A stretch of 64,000 bases of DNA from Propionicimonas sp. (GTDB taxonomy: Bacteria; Actinomycetota; Actinomycetes; Propionibacteriales; Propionibacteriaceae). Under the pieces are notes generated by a model. The model did not search any database and was not told where the DNA came from. It saw only the letters and a program-made list of their open reading frames with translations. This document shows positions 25,946 to 34,182 of this stretch, in pieces; the stretch's first letter is position 1; every line of letters starts with the position of its first letter. Location: contig VMSW01000001.1 in assembly GCA_013791955.1 (NCBI GenBank), positions 62,001-126,000 of the forward strand, written 5' to 3'. The translations under genes and the position numbers were made by a program.

Positions 25946-27295
25946 ATGTTCGACTACCGCTCCAAGTTGATCAGCGTTGATCAAGCCCTGGCCCTGATCA
26001 ACGACGGAGACAACATCACCGTCGGACTGGGTGCAAATGAGCCGCCAGCTTTACTGGGCAGCCTGCACCAGATCGCCGACCGGGTGCGCGATGTCACGAT
26101 CACCAACTGCCTGGCGACCGTGCCGGGGGAGTACCTCTCGGTAGAGAACGTCACCAAAGCGTTCTGGATCGATAGCTGGTTCTCCACCCCGCAACTGCGA
26201 GCCCTTTCGGGCACCGGACGGGTCAGCTACATCCCTAACCATCTGCACCTGGCTGGCACCCGGCGGAACTTCCACAAGCGGGCCAACATCATGATCTCGC
26301 TGGCCTCAACACCGGAAGCCAGCGGACGCACCCGCTTCGCCTGTGGCAACACCTACGAGGAGAAGATCGCCAGCCAGGCCGATCTGCGAATCCTGGAGAT
26401 CAGCCCGAACGCACCGCATTCCTTCGGGCAGAACTACCTCGACTGGGATCAGATCGACTACGTCATCGAATCGCAGGGTTACCCCGGCACGATCCCGGCC
26501 GCCAAGCCCAACGAAAAGGATCTGGCCATCGGACGCGCCATCGCCGATCTGGTTGAGGACGGCGACTGTGTGCAGGTCGGCATCGGGGGCATCCCGAACG
26601 CGGTGTGCAGCTACCTGTACGAAAAGCGCGACCTGGGCATTCACACCGAGATGATGACCACCGGGATCATGGACCTAATGAAGGCCGGGGTGATCACCGG
26701 AGCCCGCAAGCAGGCCGATGTGGGCAAGACGGTTTTCGCCTTCGCGCTGGGCAGCCAGGAGATGTATCAGTTCATCGATAAGAACCCCGACTGCTTCACC
26801 GGGCGCGGCGAAGAGGTCAACAACCCGTGGGTGATCGCCCGCAACGACAACCAGGTGAGCATCAACACCACCGTCGAGGTGGATCTGACCGGCCAATGCT
26901 GCTCCGAGAGCATCGGCACGCTGCAAATCTCAGGCACTGGTGGGCAATCCGATACCGCCACCGGCGCCCAGCGGTCGAAGAACGGGCGCTCGATCATCGC
27001 CTTGTACAGCACCTTGGAGAAGGTCAACAAAGAGACCGGCGAGCTGGAGACGATCTCCAAGATCGTGCCGACGCTGCGTCCGGGTGCTGCGGTTTCGCTG
27101 TCGCGCAATGACGTCGATTGGGTGGTCACCGAGTACGGCGCGGTCAACCTGCGCGGCACCAGCATCCGCGAGCGGGTGGAGCGGCTGATTTCGATCGCCC
27201 ATCCCTCGATGCGTGATCAGCTGTACGCCGACGCGGTGAGGTGCGGCTACCTTCCAGTCGCAGCATCGGTGCCGCGACTGGCGGCGGGGGTGTAG
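25946..27295 (+). CDS. Acetyl-CoA hydrolase/transferase family CoA-transferase (4-hydroxybutyrate/butyrate type)
   Basis: A 449-residue class of CoA-transferase related to Cat1, Cat2 and 4-hydroxybutyrate CoA-transferase. It has the N-terminal GLGANEPPALL, the CoA-site QVGIGGIPNAVCSYL and the segment INTTVEVDLTGQCCSESIG carrying the catalytic glutamate region, then VTEYGAVNLRG near the end. It should move CoA between acetyl-CoA and a short-chain carboxylate. Its ATG follows the KAS III stop by one base, so the two genes are coupled. Confidence 0.9.
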   Translation: MFDYRSKLISVDQALALINDGDNITVGLGANEPPALLGSLHQIADRVRDVTITNCLATVPGEYLSVENVTKAFWIDSWFSTPQLRALSGTGRVSYIPNHLHLAGTRRNFHKRANIMISLASTPEASGRTRFACGNTYEEKIASQADLRILEISPNAPHSFGQNYLDWDQIDYVIESQGYPGTIPAAKPNEKDLAIGRAIADLVEDGDCVQVGIGGIPNAVCSYLYEKRDLGIHTEMMTTGIMDLMKAGVITGARKQADVGKTVFAFALGSQEMYQFIDKNPDCFTGRGEEVNNPWVIARNDNQVSINTTVEVDLTGQCCSESIGTLQISGTGGQSDTATGAQRSKNGRSIIALYSTLEKVNKETGELETISKIVPTLRPGAAVSLSRNDVDWVVTEYGAVNLRGTSIRERVERLISIAHPSMRDQLYADAVRCGYLPVAASVPRLAAGV

Positions 27296-27298
27296 GCA

Positions 27299-28117
27299 AT
27301 GGCCACCTTTGACTTCGAGGGCATCCAGCTCAACTACGAGGACCACGGCAGTGGGGCGCCGCTGCTGATCCTCAACGGCATCTTCATGTCCTGCGCCTCC
27401 TGGGCAGGCTTCGTCGCCACCTTCAGCGAGCACAACCGGCTGTTGCTGTTGGACCTGGTCGATCAAGGTGCCAGCGCCAAGGCCGACCATGAATACACCC
27501 AAGAGCTCCAGGAGCGGGCAGTGCTGGCCTTTCTCGACCACCTTGGTTTGAGTCAGGCGAGCATCTGCGGGGTCAGCTACGGCGGCGAGGTGGCGATTCG
27601 CGTCGCGTCCCGTCACCCCGGCCGGGTGGCGAAGTTGGTGCTGGCCAACACCACTGCCTACACCTCGCGCTGGCTTCGCGACATCGGCCACTCGTGGGAA
27701 CAGGCGATGAATACCCACGACGGGCATGTGTTCTTCGCGACCTGCATTCCGATCGTGTACTCCCCAGGGTTCTACGAGGCCAACTACGACTGGCTGTCGG
27801 CCCGCGAAGACATGTTCGTTGAGCACTTCACCGCTGCGGTCTATGACGCCTTCGCCCGGCTGACCCGCAGCGCCGAGACCCACGACGAGCGGGCCCAGCT
27901 GGCCCAGATCACGGCACCGACTCTGGTGATCTCGGCTGAGTTCGATTACGTCACTCCGTTGCCCAATCAGCGCGAACTCGTCGCCGGGATCCCGGCCGCA
28001 GCGCACGCCGTCATCCAGGACGCGGGGCATGCGGCGATGTATGAGAAGCCGAGCGAGTTTGCCTCCTTGGTTCTTGGCTTCGTGAACACCGACACCGCTT
28101 CGATCGCCATTTCCTAA
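27299..28117 (+). CDS. Alpha/beta-hydrolase
   Basis: A 272-residue alpha/beta-hydrolase with the nucleophile in GVSYGG (Ser93), the acid in SAEFDYVTPL and the histidine in DAGHAAMYEKP. The oxyanion region is LILNGIFMS, not the common HG motif. It begins 3 bases after the CoA-transferase and precedes the thiolase, so it belongs to the acyl-CoA operon. It may cleave a thioester, lactone or C-C bond of a pathway intermediate; the substrate is unknown. Confidence 0.85.
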   Translation: MATFDFEGIQLNYEDHGSGAPLLILNGIFMSCASWAGFVATFSEHNRLLLLDLVDQGASAKADHEYTQELQERAVLAFLDHLGLSQASICGVSYGGEVAIRVASRHPGRVAKLVLANTTAYTSRWLRDIGHSWEQAMNTHDGHVFFATCIPIVYSPGFYEANYDWLSAREDMFVEHFTAAVYDAFARLTRSAETHDERAQLAQITAPTLVISAEFDYVTPLPNQRELVAGIPAAAHAVIQDAGHAAMYEKPSEFASLVLGFVNTDTASIAIS

Positions 28118-28143
28118 TGCCTCACCCACGCAAGGAGTCCGCC

Positions 28144-29322
28144 ATGACTGAGATCTACATTGTTTCCGCTTGCCGCACCGCTGTGGGTAGCTTCGGCGGC
28201 AGCCTGAAGGACGTCCCCGCAGCGGAGTTGGGTGCCACGGTGATCAAGGCTGCCCTAGAGCGAGCTGGGGTGGCTCCCGAGCAAGTGGACGAGGTCTACT
28301 TCGGCTGCGTCCTCGCCGCCGGGGCGGGGCAAAACGTGGCCCGGCAAGCCTCCATCGGGGCGGGTCTGGGTGTGGCGACTCCCGCGACAACGGTGAACAT
28401 GCTGTGCGGCTCGGGAATGAAGACCGTGGTCGAAGCTGCCCGAGCGATCCTGGCCGGCGATGCCCGAATCGTGGTGGCAGGTGGCACCGAGAACATGTCG
28501 GCGGCGCCCTATCTGGTGCCGTCCCAGCGGTGGGGGGCTCGGATGGGTGCGGCGACCATGGTCGATTCCATGCTCTACGACGGCCTGACCGACGTGTTCA
28601 GCAACCAGGCGATGGGGATCACTGCGGAGAATGTGGCCGACCAGTGGGGGATCACCCGCGACCAGATGGACGCGCTGGCCCTGAACTCTCAGACCAAGGC
28701 CGCCGCAGCCATCGCGGCCGACCGCTTCGCCGACGAAATCGTGCCGGTGAAAGTGAAGGTGAAGCGCGAAGAGTTCGAGTTCGCCATCGACGAATATCCG
28801 CGGGCCACCACCGCCGAAGCGCTGGCGAAACTGCGTCCGGCCTTCACCGCTGATGGCCGCGTGACGGCCGGAAATGCCTCAGGAATCAACGACGGCGCCG
28901 CAGCCATCGTGGTTGCCAGCGCCGACGCTGTTGCCGCGTTGGGTCTGAAGCCGCTGGCCAAGTTGGTCGGGTGGGGTCAGGCCGGCGTCGACCCCTCGAT
29001 CATGGGGGTTGGGCCCATCGAGGCGACCCGCAGGGCCCTGGCCAAGGCTGCCTTGTCGGTCGATCAGCTTGATCTCATCGAGGCAAATGAAGCCTTCGCC
29101 GCTCAGGCTCAGGCTGTTGGCAACGACCTGGGCTGGGATTGGGACAAAGTGAACGTCAACGGCGGGGCGATCGCGCTGGGACACCCCATCGGCGCCTCCG
29201 GTGCGCGGATCATCGTGAGCCTGCTGAACGAGCTCGCCAAACGCCCAGAGGATCGCTACGGCCTGGCCACGCTGTGCATTGGTGGCGGGATGGGCATCGC
29301 GACAGTGTTCGAAGCATGCTGA
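28144..29322 (+). CDS. Acetyl-CoA C-acetyltransferase (thiolase)
   Basis: A 392-residue thiolase II that condenses two acetyl-CoA or cleaves acetoacetyl-CoA. Catalytic Cys88 lies in NMLCGSGMK, the histidine in NGGAIALGHPIGASG and the second cysteine in LCIGGGMG. AAGGAG precedes ATG 28144. It completes a C4 set with hbd, crotonase and CoA-transferase. It is followed by about 165 bases without a gene before the TetR regulator. Confidence 0.96.
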   Translation: MTEIYIVSACRTAVGSFGGSLKDVPAAELGATVIKAALERAGVAPEQVDEVYFGCVLAAGAGQNVARQASIGAGLGVATPATTVNMLCGSGMKTVVEAARAILAGDARIVVAGGTENMSAAPYLVPSQRWGARMGAATMVDSMLYDGLTDVFSNQAMGITAENVADQWGITRDQMDALALNSQTKAAAAIAADRFADEIVPVKVKVKREEFEFAIDEYPRATTAEALAKLRPAFTADGRVTAGNASGINDGAAAIVVASADAVAALGLKPLAKLVGWGQAGVDPSIMGVGPIEATRRALAKAALSVDQLDLIEANEAFAAQAQAVGNDLGWDWDKVNVNGGAIALGHPIGASGARIIVSLLNELAKRPEDRYGLATLCIGGGMGIATVFEAC

Positions 29323-29487
29323 CCGCCGTCCGGCCCCTTTCGGTGGGCTCTGACCAGGCATGGCTGAGCGGGTGCGGAAGGGGGTGCGGCCTAGAATCAC
29401 GATCGGGATAACACCTAGCTGTGCGCGTCAACGGTGCGCGCCCGCGAGATTAGCCACCACCCGGACACCTGGCGAAAGGCCGAGGCC

Positions 29488-30096
29488 ATGCCCACTCAGA
29501 CATTCCTGAACCTCCCTGCGGAGAAGCAGTCGAGGGTCCTTGCCGCGGCAATGGACGAGTTCAGCCTTCGCAATGTCGATGAAGCAAAGCTCTCCAACAT
29601 CGTCCGTTCCGCAGGTATCCCCCGTGGCAGCATCTACCAGTACTTCACCGACAAGGACGACCTTTACGTCTACGTGTTTGAGACGTTGAGGGCTGAGCGG
29701 CGCGAGTTCACCACTCCGGCCTTCGAGTACTACCTAACGAGTTCGTTCCTGACCTTCTTCGAGCACTACTACGCGCTCGATTCGGAGTTCTTGATCCGGC
29801 ATTCCCAGCACATCGAACTGGGCAAGATCCTTTACGGCCATGCCAGTGGGGTGTCGGTGAGCCTGATTCGCGCGATCAAGTCTCGCTACCGGGAGACCTT
29901 CTTGGTGGCAATCGAGCGCGATCAGGCCGAGGGGCGGATCCGTCCAGATGTGGACGGAGCGGTCCTCGCCGACCTCTGCGTGCACTTCATGACCGACATC
30001 TTCATTTTCCAAAACCTGACCGAACGGATGTCGCTGGCCGATGTCCGTGAGCACCTGAAGGGCACTGTGCAACTGATCCGACGCGGGATCGAATAG
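29488..30096 (+). CDS. TetR-family regulator, probable regulator of the acyl-CoA cluster
   Basis: A 202-residue TetR protein with the N-terminal HTH (KLSNIVRSAGIPRGSIYQYFTDKDDLYVYVF) and a helical ligand domain. It follows the thiolase gene. It is the only TetR gene in the cluster, so it is a candidate to bind the palindromes at 24604-24619 and 24769-24784, but no copy of that palindrome lies in front of its own gene. ATG 29488 is chosen; the 18 residues before it are not family-like. Confidence 0.88.
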   Translation: MPTQTFLNLPAEKQSRVLAAAMDEFSLRNVDEAKLSNIVRSAGIPRGSIYQYFTDKDDLYVYVFETLRAERREFTTPAFEYYLTSSFLTFFEHYYALDSEFLIRHSQHIELGKILYGHASGVSVSLIRAIKSRYRETFLVAIERDQAEGRIRPDVDGAVLADLCVHFMTDIFIFQNLTERMSLADVREHLKGTVQLIRRGIE

Positions 30097-30109
30097 CGCA
30101 GCCACAGTC

Positions 30110-30131
30110 GTGCCCGCACCGCAGCGGGCAC
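30110..30131 (+). terminator. Hairpin between the TetR gene and the second hydrolase
   Basis: GTGCCCGC (30110-30117) and GCGGGCAC (30124-30131) form a perfect 8-bp stem with a 6-base loop, 13 bases after the TetR stop. There is no T-run, so this may be a weak terminator or a processing site. Confidence 0.4.
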
Positions 30132-30151
30132 CAGATTCGAAGGAGACAACC

Positions 30152-31216
30152 ATGACTTTATTGACCGGCATTACCGCCCAGCGCATCCAGACACCACGAC
30201 TGGGCGCCGCCGTTTTGGGCCGCGAGGCTGACCGTGACGACACCCCGCCGGAGCGCACCGTCGTGCTGGTGCACGGCAATGTGTCCTCGGCCCTGTTCTG
30301 GCAGGAGATCATGCTGGCGCTGCCGGCTGACCTGCGGGTGCTGGCGATCGATCTTCGCGGGTTCGGTTCCTCCGATGTGCTGCCGGTGGACGCCACCCGC
30401 GGCCTGCGCGATTACAGCGACGACATCTACGCCACCCTGACCGCGATGGGCGTTCCCACCGCGCATCTGGTGGGCTGGTCGATGGGTGGTGGCGTGGTGA
30501 TGCAGTACGCCCTGGACCACCCGGTGCTCAGCCTCACTTTGCAGGCTCCCGTTTCGCCCTACGGCTTTGGTGGTAGCAGGCGGGACGGCACGCCGCTCAC
30601 CGACGATGATGCTGGCTGTGGTGGCGGTGGCGCGAACCCGGATTTCGTCCAGCGGCTTCGCGATCAGGACACCTCCGCCGCTGAGCAGGCCTCACCGCGC
30701 AGCGTGTTCCGCAGCGGCTACGTCTCGGCCAGCTACACCACCGACCGTGAAGACCTATGGGTGGCCTCGATGTTGACCACTGCTACCGAGCCCGGCAACT
30801 ACCCTGGCGACACCGTCGCGAGCCCGAACTGGCCAGGCTTCGGCGCTGGCACTATCGGGGTACTGAACACCATGGCACCGAAGTACTGCAACGTTTCCGG
30901 CATCGTCGCGCTGGAGCCGAAGCCGCCGATTCTGTGGGTGCACGGCGACGTGGACGCGATCGTGTCGGATGCTTCCTTCTACGACCTCAACTACCTCGGT
31001 GAGCTGGGGATCATTCCGGGCTGGCCTGGCGCGGAGATCGCACCGGCCCAGCAGATGGTCAGTCAGACTCGAGACGTCCTGGCCGCCTACTCCGCAGCAG
31101 GGGGCGAGGTCACCGAGGTCGTGTTTGAGGGCGTCGGGCACGCTCCGCACCTGGAGCGGCCAGCCGAGTTCTGCACTGCTTTACTCAAAGTGATCGGCAG
31201 TGGCCGAATCGGTTGA
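30152..31216 (+). CDS. Alpha/beta-hydrolase
   Basis: A 354-residue alpha/beta-hydrolase with the oxyanion motif VLVHGNVSSALFWQ, the nucleophile in VGWSMGGG (Ser110), the acid in VHGDVDAIVS and the histidine in GVGHAPHLERP. A cap insert of about 120 residues contains an odd glycine run (DAGCGGGGANPD). AAGGAG precedes the ATG. It lies after the TetR gene and may be an outlying member of the acyl-CoA cluster. It is convergent with the TspO-like gene. Confidence 0.85.
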   Translation: MTLLTGITAQRIQTPRLGAAVLGREADRDDTPPERTVVLVHGNVSSALFWQEIMLALPADLRVLAIDLRGFGSSDVLPVDATRGLRDYSDDIYATLTAMGVPTAHLVGWSMGGGVVMQYALDHPVLSLTLQAPVSPYGFGGSRRDGTPLTDDDAGCGGGGANPDFVQRLRDQDTSAAEQASPRSVFRSGYVSASYTTDREDLWVASMLTTATEPGNYPGDTVASPNWPGFGAGTIGVLNTMAPKYCNVSGIVALEPKPPILWVHGDVDAIVSDASFYDLNYLGELGIIPGWPGAEIAPAQQMVSQTRDVLAAYSAAGGEVTEVVFEGVGHAPHLERPAEFCTALLKVIGSGRIG

Positions 31217-31239
31217 ACAGTGGGTCTTGAGTGGCAGCG

Positions 31240-31293
31240 GCCGCACGCGGGTCTGGAGGCCCCCCCGGTGTACCTTCCAGTCCCGCGTGCGGC
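31240..31293. terminator. Large hairpin between convergent genes
   Basis: GCCGCACGCGGG (31240-31251) and CCCGCGTGCGGC (31282-31293) are perfectly complementary over 12 bases. The 30-base loop contains a further CTGGA/TCCAG pairing. It lies between the ends of two convergent genes and probably ends transcription from either side, though no T-run follows. Confidence 0.5.
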
Positions 31294-31340
31294 TCTACCG
31301 ATGGCCCAGGGCGAGCCTCATTGCTCGTCCTGGGTCACGC

Positions 31341-32147
31341 TCATGCCCGGCCTGCGGCGGCAAGCGGTTGCCGGGATGGCACCCGCGCCGTCCGAAGCCG
31401 CACCAGGACAGCGGCGGCGATCACAATGGCGGCCGCAACCGCAGCCGCCGCCCCGGTCAAGGCTGAAGCGGGTTCGCCCGTAAAGCGGCCAACCGCGATC
31501 CAGCCCAATCCCCACGCCATCGCTGCGGCGATGGTGAGGCGTCCCCCCATCGTGCGTGCCAGCAGGATGCCCAGTACGGCGCCGAGAGCGAGTACCGCCG
31601 GTGCCCAAGGCTCCGCATTCGACCCGACCGCTGGTAGGCCGGAGGCCACCAGTGCTGCGGTGACGTTGGCGAGGGTGGCGACACTGGTCCAACCCAGGTA
31701 GAGGCCGAAGGTGCCGTCCAGCAGGACGGCTTCTGCTCGGCTCGCGGCTGGTTTACTGGCCAGTAATCGAGCGATGATGCCGAGGGTGAACACCAGGGCG
31801 AAAATGATCACGACGCTCGCCCAGATCCAACCGGCCTGCACCACCATCAGCCAGGCGCCGTTCAGCACCATCGAGAGCGCCGCCAGCGCCGCCACTGCGT
31901 CGGTCCTCGCCGAATGCCGGGAGAACGGCAACACCTGCCAGATGGTGAAGCTGAACAGGCCCAGGTAGATGAGCGACCAGATCGAGAAGGCCGGTGTTGC
32001 GGGCGCGAGCAGGGTGGCATTGGCGGCAAGACTTCCGCCGATGCTGCTTTCCACCGGCGTGCCCAGCAGCCCGAATCCGTACAAGGTGCCGATCAGCATC
32101 ACCACGGCACTGCCTACTACCAGCCATCGACGCGGATCTCGCGACAT
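31341..32147 (-). CDS. TspO/MBR-like integral membrane protein
   Basis: A 268-residue, very hydrophobic protein with about seven or eight predicted membrane helices. Segments such as TPAFSIWSLIYLGLFSFTIWQ and NGAWLMVVQAGWIWAS recall the longer tryptophan-rich sensory proteins of actinobacteria, which bind tetrapyrroles. The assignment rests on general pattern only. ATG 32147 has a G-rich RBS-like stretch before it. It is divergent from a B12-type light-sensing regulator, which is a plausible controller. Confidence 0.55.
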   Translation of the reverse strand: MSRDPRRWLVVGSAVVMLIGTLYGFGLLGTPVESSIGGSLAANATLLAPATPAFSIWSLIYLGLFSFTIWQVLPFSRHSARTDAVAALAALSMVLNGAWLMVVQAGWIWASVVIIFALVFTLGIIARLLASKPAASRAEAVLLDGTFGLYLGWTSVATLANVTAALVASGLPAVGSNAEPWAPAVLALGAVLGILLARTMGGRLTIAAAMAWGLGWIAVGRFTGEPASALTGAAAAVAAAIVIAAAVLVRLRTARVPSRQPLAAAGRA

Positions 32148-32279
32148 GATTGCCCCCCTAGCATTTGACAAAAGCATCGCAAGGGAGTGGCGGCTTGCCA
32201 AGTCGTGAGCGCCAAACATTAGACAGAATACGTAGCTGGCCGCCCAGGGTGAGGGTAGGGGGCATAGCATTACCCCGTC

Positions 32280-33125
32280 ATGTTCACGATCAAAAGAGCG
32301 GCCGCGCTGACCGGCGTCCCTGAGCACACGCTTCGGGCCTGGGAGCGTCGCTATGGCCTTGTGGAACCCACCCGCACTGACGCGGGATACCGGCAGTACA
32401 GCCGAGACCAACTGACCCAAATTCAGCGCATGCGTGAACTCATCGAAGCCGGCTGGTCGACCAGGGCGGCGGCAGCCGAGGTCGCCCGCCGCCAGCAGGT
32501 GGGCGGGGTCGATGACCCCTTCGCCGAGCTGATCGCCGCCGCGGTGGCGCTTGATGCCCAGCGGGTCTCGCGGGAACTGAATGCACAGTTTGCCGGTGCC
32601 GAGTTTGAGGCGGTGGTCGACCAATGGCTGCTGCCCGCACTTACCCAACTGGGCCTGGCCTGGGCCGATGGCGCGGTCTCAGTGGCCGGGGAACACCTCG
32701 TCGCCAATCAGATGATGCGGCACATCGCGGCGGTCTACGAACAAGCCAAGCCCAGCCTTGGGGGCCCTCCGGTGCTCATCGGCGCTGCAGAGGGAGTGGA
32801 CCACCAGTTGGGTGTCTTTGCTTTCGCTGCGGCCTGCCGCCGTCGGGGCCTGCCCACGATCTACCTCGGCGCGAGGGTGCCGCTGGCAAGTTGGCTGGAC
32901 GCGGCGCAACGCACCCATCCCCGTGCCGTGGTCACCGCCGTCCCGCGGAATCGGGATGTCGCAAAGGTGGCTCGAATGGTGCAAGAACTCGACGCTGTCG
33001 GGGTACCGATCTTCCTTGGCGGGCGCTATCAGCACCTCGTCGAGGCGCCGGCCCGCCAACTGGGCCACCGCATCGGGGCCGCCGCGGACAGCCTCGCCGA
33101 GGGCGCCCTCGCCTTAGGCGCTTAA
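32280..33125 (+). CDS. MerR-type regulator with a B12-binding domain (CarH/LitR-like photoreceptor)
   Basis: A 281-residue protein with an N-terminal MerR HTH (TIKRAAALTGVPEHTLRAWERRYGLVEP), a helical bundle and a cobalamin-binding Rossmann domain (LGARVPLASW). The W-x9-E-H signature of CarH-type photoreceptors is present (Trp128, Glu138, His139). A histidine at 175 in EGVDHQLG fits the lower axial ligand. CarH proteins bind DNA as tetramers in the dark and let go when adenosylcobalamin is photolysed. A -10-like TAGCAT lies just before the ATG, so the gene may be leaderless. Its 3' end overlaps the chitosanase gene by 4 bases on the opposite strand. Confidence 0.85.
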   Translation: MFTIKRAAALTGVPEHTLRAWERRYGLVEPTRTDAGYRQYSRDQLTQIQRMRELIEAGWSTRAAAAEVARRQQVGGVDDPFAELIAAAVALDAQRVSRELNAQFAGAEFEAVVDQWLLPALTQLGLAWADGAVSVAGEHLVANQMMRHIAAVYEQAKPSLGGPPVLIGAAEGVDHQLGVFAFAAACRRRGLPTIYLGARVPLASWLDAAQRTHPRAVVTAVPRNRDVAKVARMVQELDAVGVPIFLGGRYQHLVEAPARQLGHRIGAAADSLAEGALALGA

Positions 33126-33988
33126 GAGAGGTGGTAGGCGTCGCCGTAGGTCTGCCAGTCCAGCGGCGGGTCCAGGTTGAGGTTGCCTGCGGCGAGGAAC
33201 ACCCGTTGTGCGCCATCGATCCGGGACGTGTCGGCGTGGGCTTCCTCGGTCTTCATTACCGCGATCCGGGCGGTGAAGAAGGCCTCCAGGTAGCGGGTCT
33301 CCTCCCCGCCCTGACTGGGGCTGGACGCCTTGGCCATTGCGGCAGCGCGGATGCCACCGAAGCTTTCCGCATCGTCTCCGGGACCATGCATGACCATTGC
33401 GTCGTAGTACGCGAACTGGCCCAGTGTGCCCAGGCCGTCAGCCTTGGCTTGCTTCACCGCCGGGTCGAAGTAGACCCGATCGCGCTCGGCGTCCTGCGCC
33501 TGCTGAAACGCCGGATCAGCGGCAGCGGCCGTCCAGGCGGCCTCGAACCCGGCTCCCAACCCAGCGTGCGATGTGGTCCCATTCACCTTCTTCAGGGCCG
33601 GGAGGTATTTCGCCAGGTTGTTCGCCACTGGGTTGGTGGCTGGCGTGGCCGCCCGGTAGGCCTCGACCACCTCCAGCATGTCGCCGGTACCGGAGCAGAA
33701 CCCGATGATGCCGCCGGTATAGCCGCGCCCGTCCTTGATGTCTTCGAGGTAGGAGTACTGCGCCCGCCAATCCAGGGATGAGTTCTCCGCGCTGGAGACC
33801 AGCTTCATGGCGATCTCCTTCTTCTGCGGATCGGCCAGCCCGGCGGGAGTCGCAGCGCTCGCCGACACCCTGCCCGCGCTCGGCGTAGTCGGTGCGGTGG
33901 GCGTCGTTGGGCCGATGTCAGTCCCGCACCCCGACACCCCCAACACCGCCGCGAGGACGGCCACCATCGCGTTGCGTTCGACACCCAT
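33122..33988 (-). CDS. csn: GH46 chitosanase lipoprotein
   Basis: A secreted glycoside hydrolase of family 46 that cleaves chitosan. A signal peptide ends in a lipobox (LGVSGC) followed by a Pro/Thr-rich linker. The catalytic pair of the family is visible: Glu68 in SSAENSSLDW and Asp86 in LEDIKDGRGYTGG, 18 residues apart as in known enzymes. The FCSGTGDM motif follows. 288 residues is a normal length with the linker. The lipid anchor is unusual for a chitosanase, which is more often freely secreted. Confidence 0.93.
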   Translation of the reverse strand: MGVERNAMVAVLAAVLGVSGCGTDIGPTTPTAPTTPSAGRVSASAATPAGLADPQKKEIAMKLVSSAENSSLDWRAQYSYLEDIKDGRGYTGGIIGFCSGTGDMLEVVEAYRAATPATNPVANNLAKYLPALKKVNGTTSHAGLGAGFEAAWTAAAADPAFQQAQDAERDRVYFDPAVKQAKADGLGTLGQFAYYDAMVMHGPGDDAESFGGIRAAAMAKASSPSQGGEETRYLEAFFTARIAVMKTEEAHADTSRIDGAQRVFLAAGNLNLDPPLDWQTYGDAYHLS

Positions 33989-34099
33989 CTCGCTACTTCC
34001 TGCTGCTTGGTCGTGGCTTTCAGGACAATAACGGTTGGGCAACTGGCCCTGTGCGAGCGCCTCGCTCGATGGGATCTGCTAGGGGTGCACCAGTCATGG

Positions 34100-34139
34100 T
34101 GCTAGAACGACATTAGGCGACCTGCTAGATTGACATTAG
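34100..34139. repeat. Direct repeat upstream of the DUF4143 ATPase gene
   Basis: TGCTAGAACGACATTAG (34100-34116) and TGCTAGATTGACATTAG (34123-34139) agree at 15 of 17 positions and are 23 bases apart. They lie 44 bases before the ATPase start. They look like a paired binding site. A TTGACA at 34130-34135 lies inside the second copy but has no clear -10. Confidence 0.5.
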
Positions 34140-34182
34140 TCGCCCTGGTGGGGCTGCGTCGGTCTGAGGAAGGCGGTTGCCG

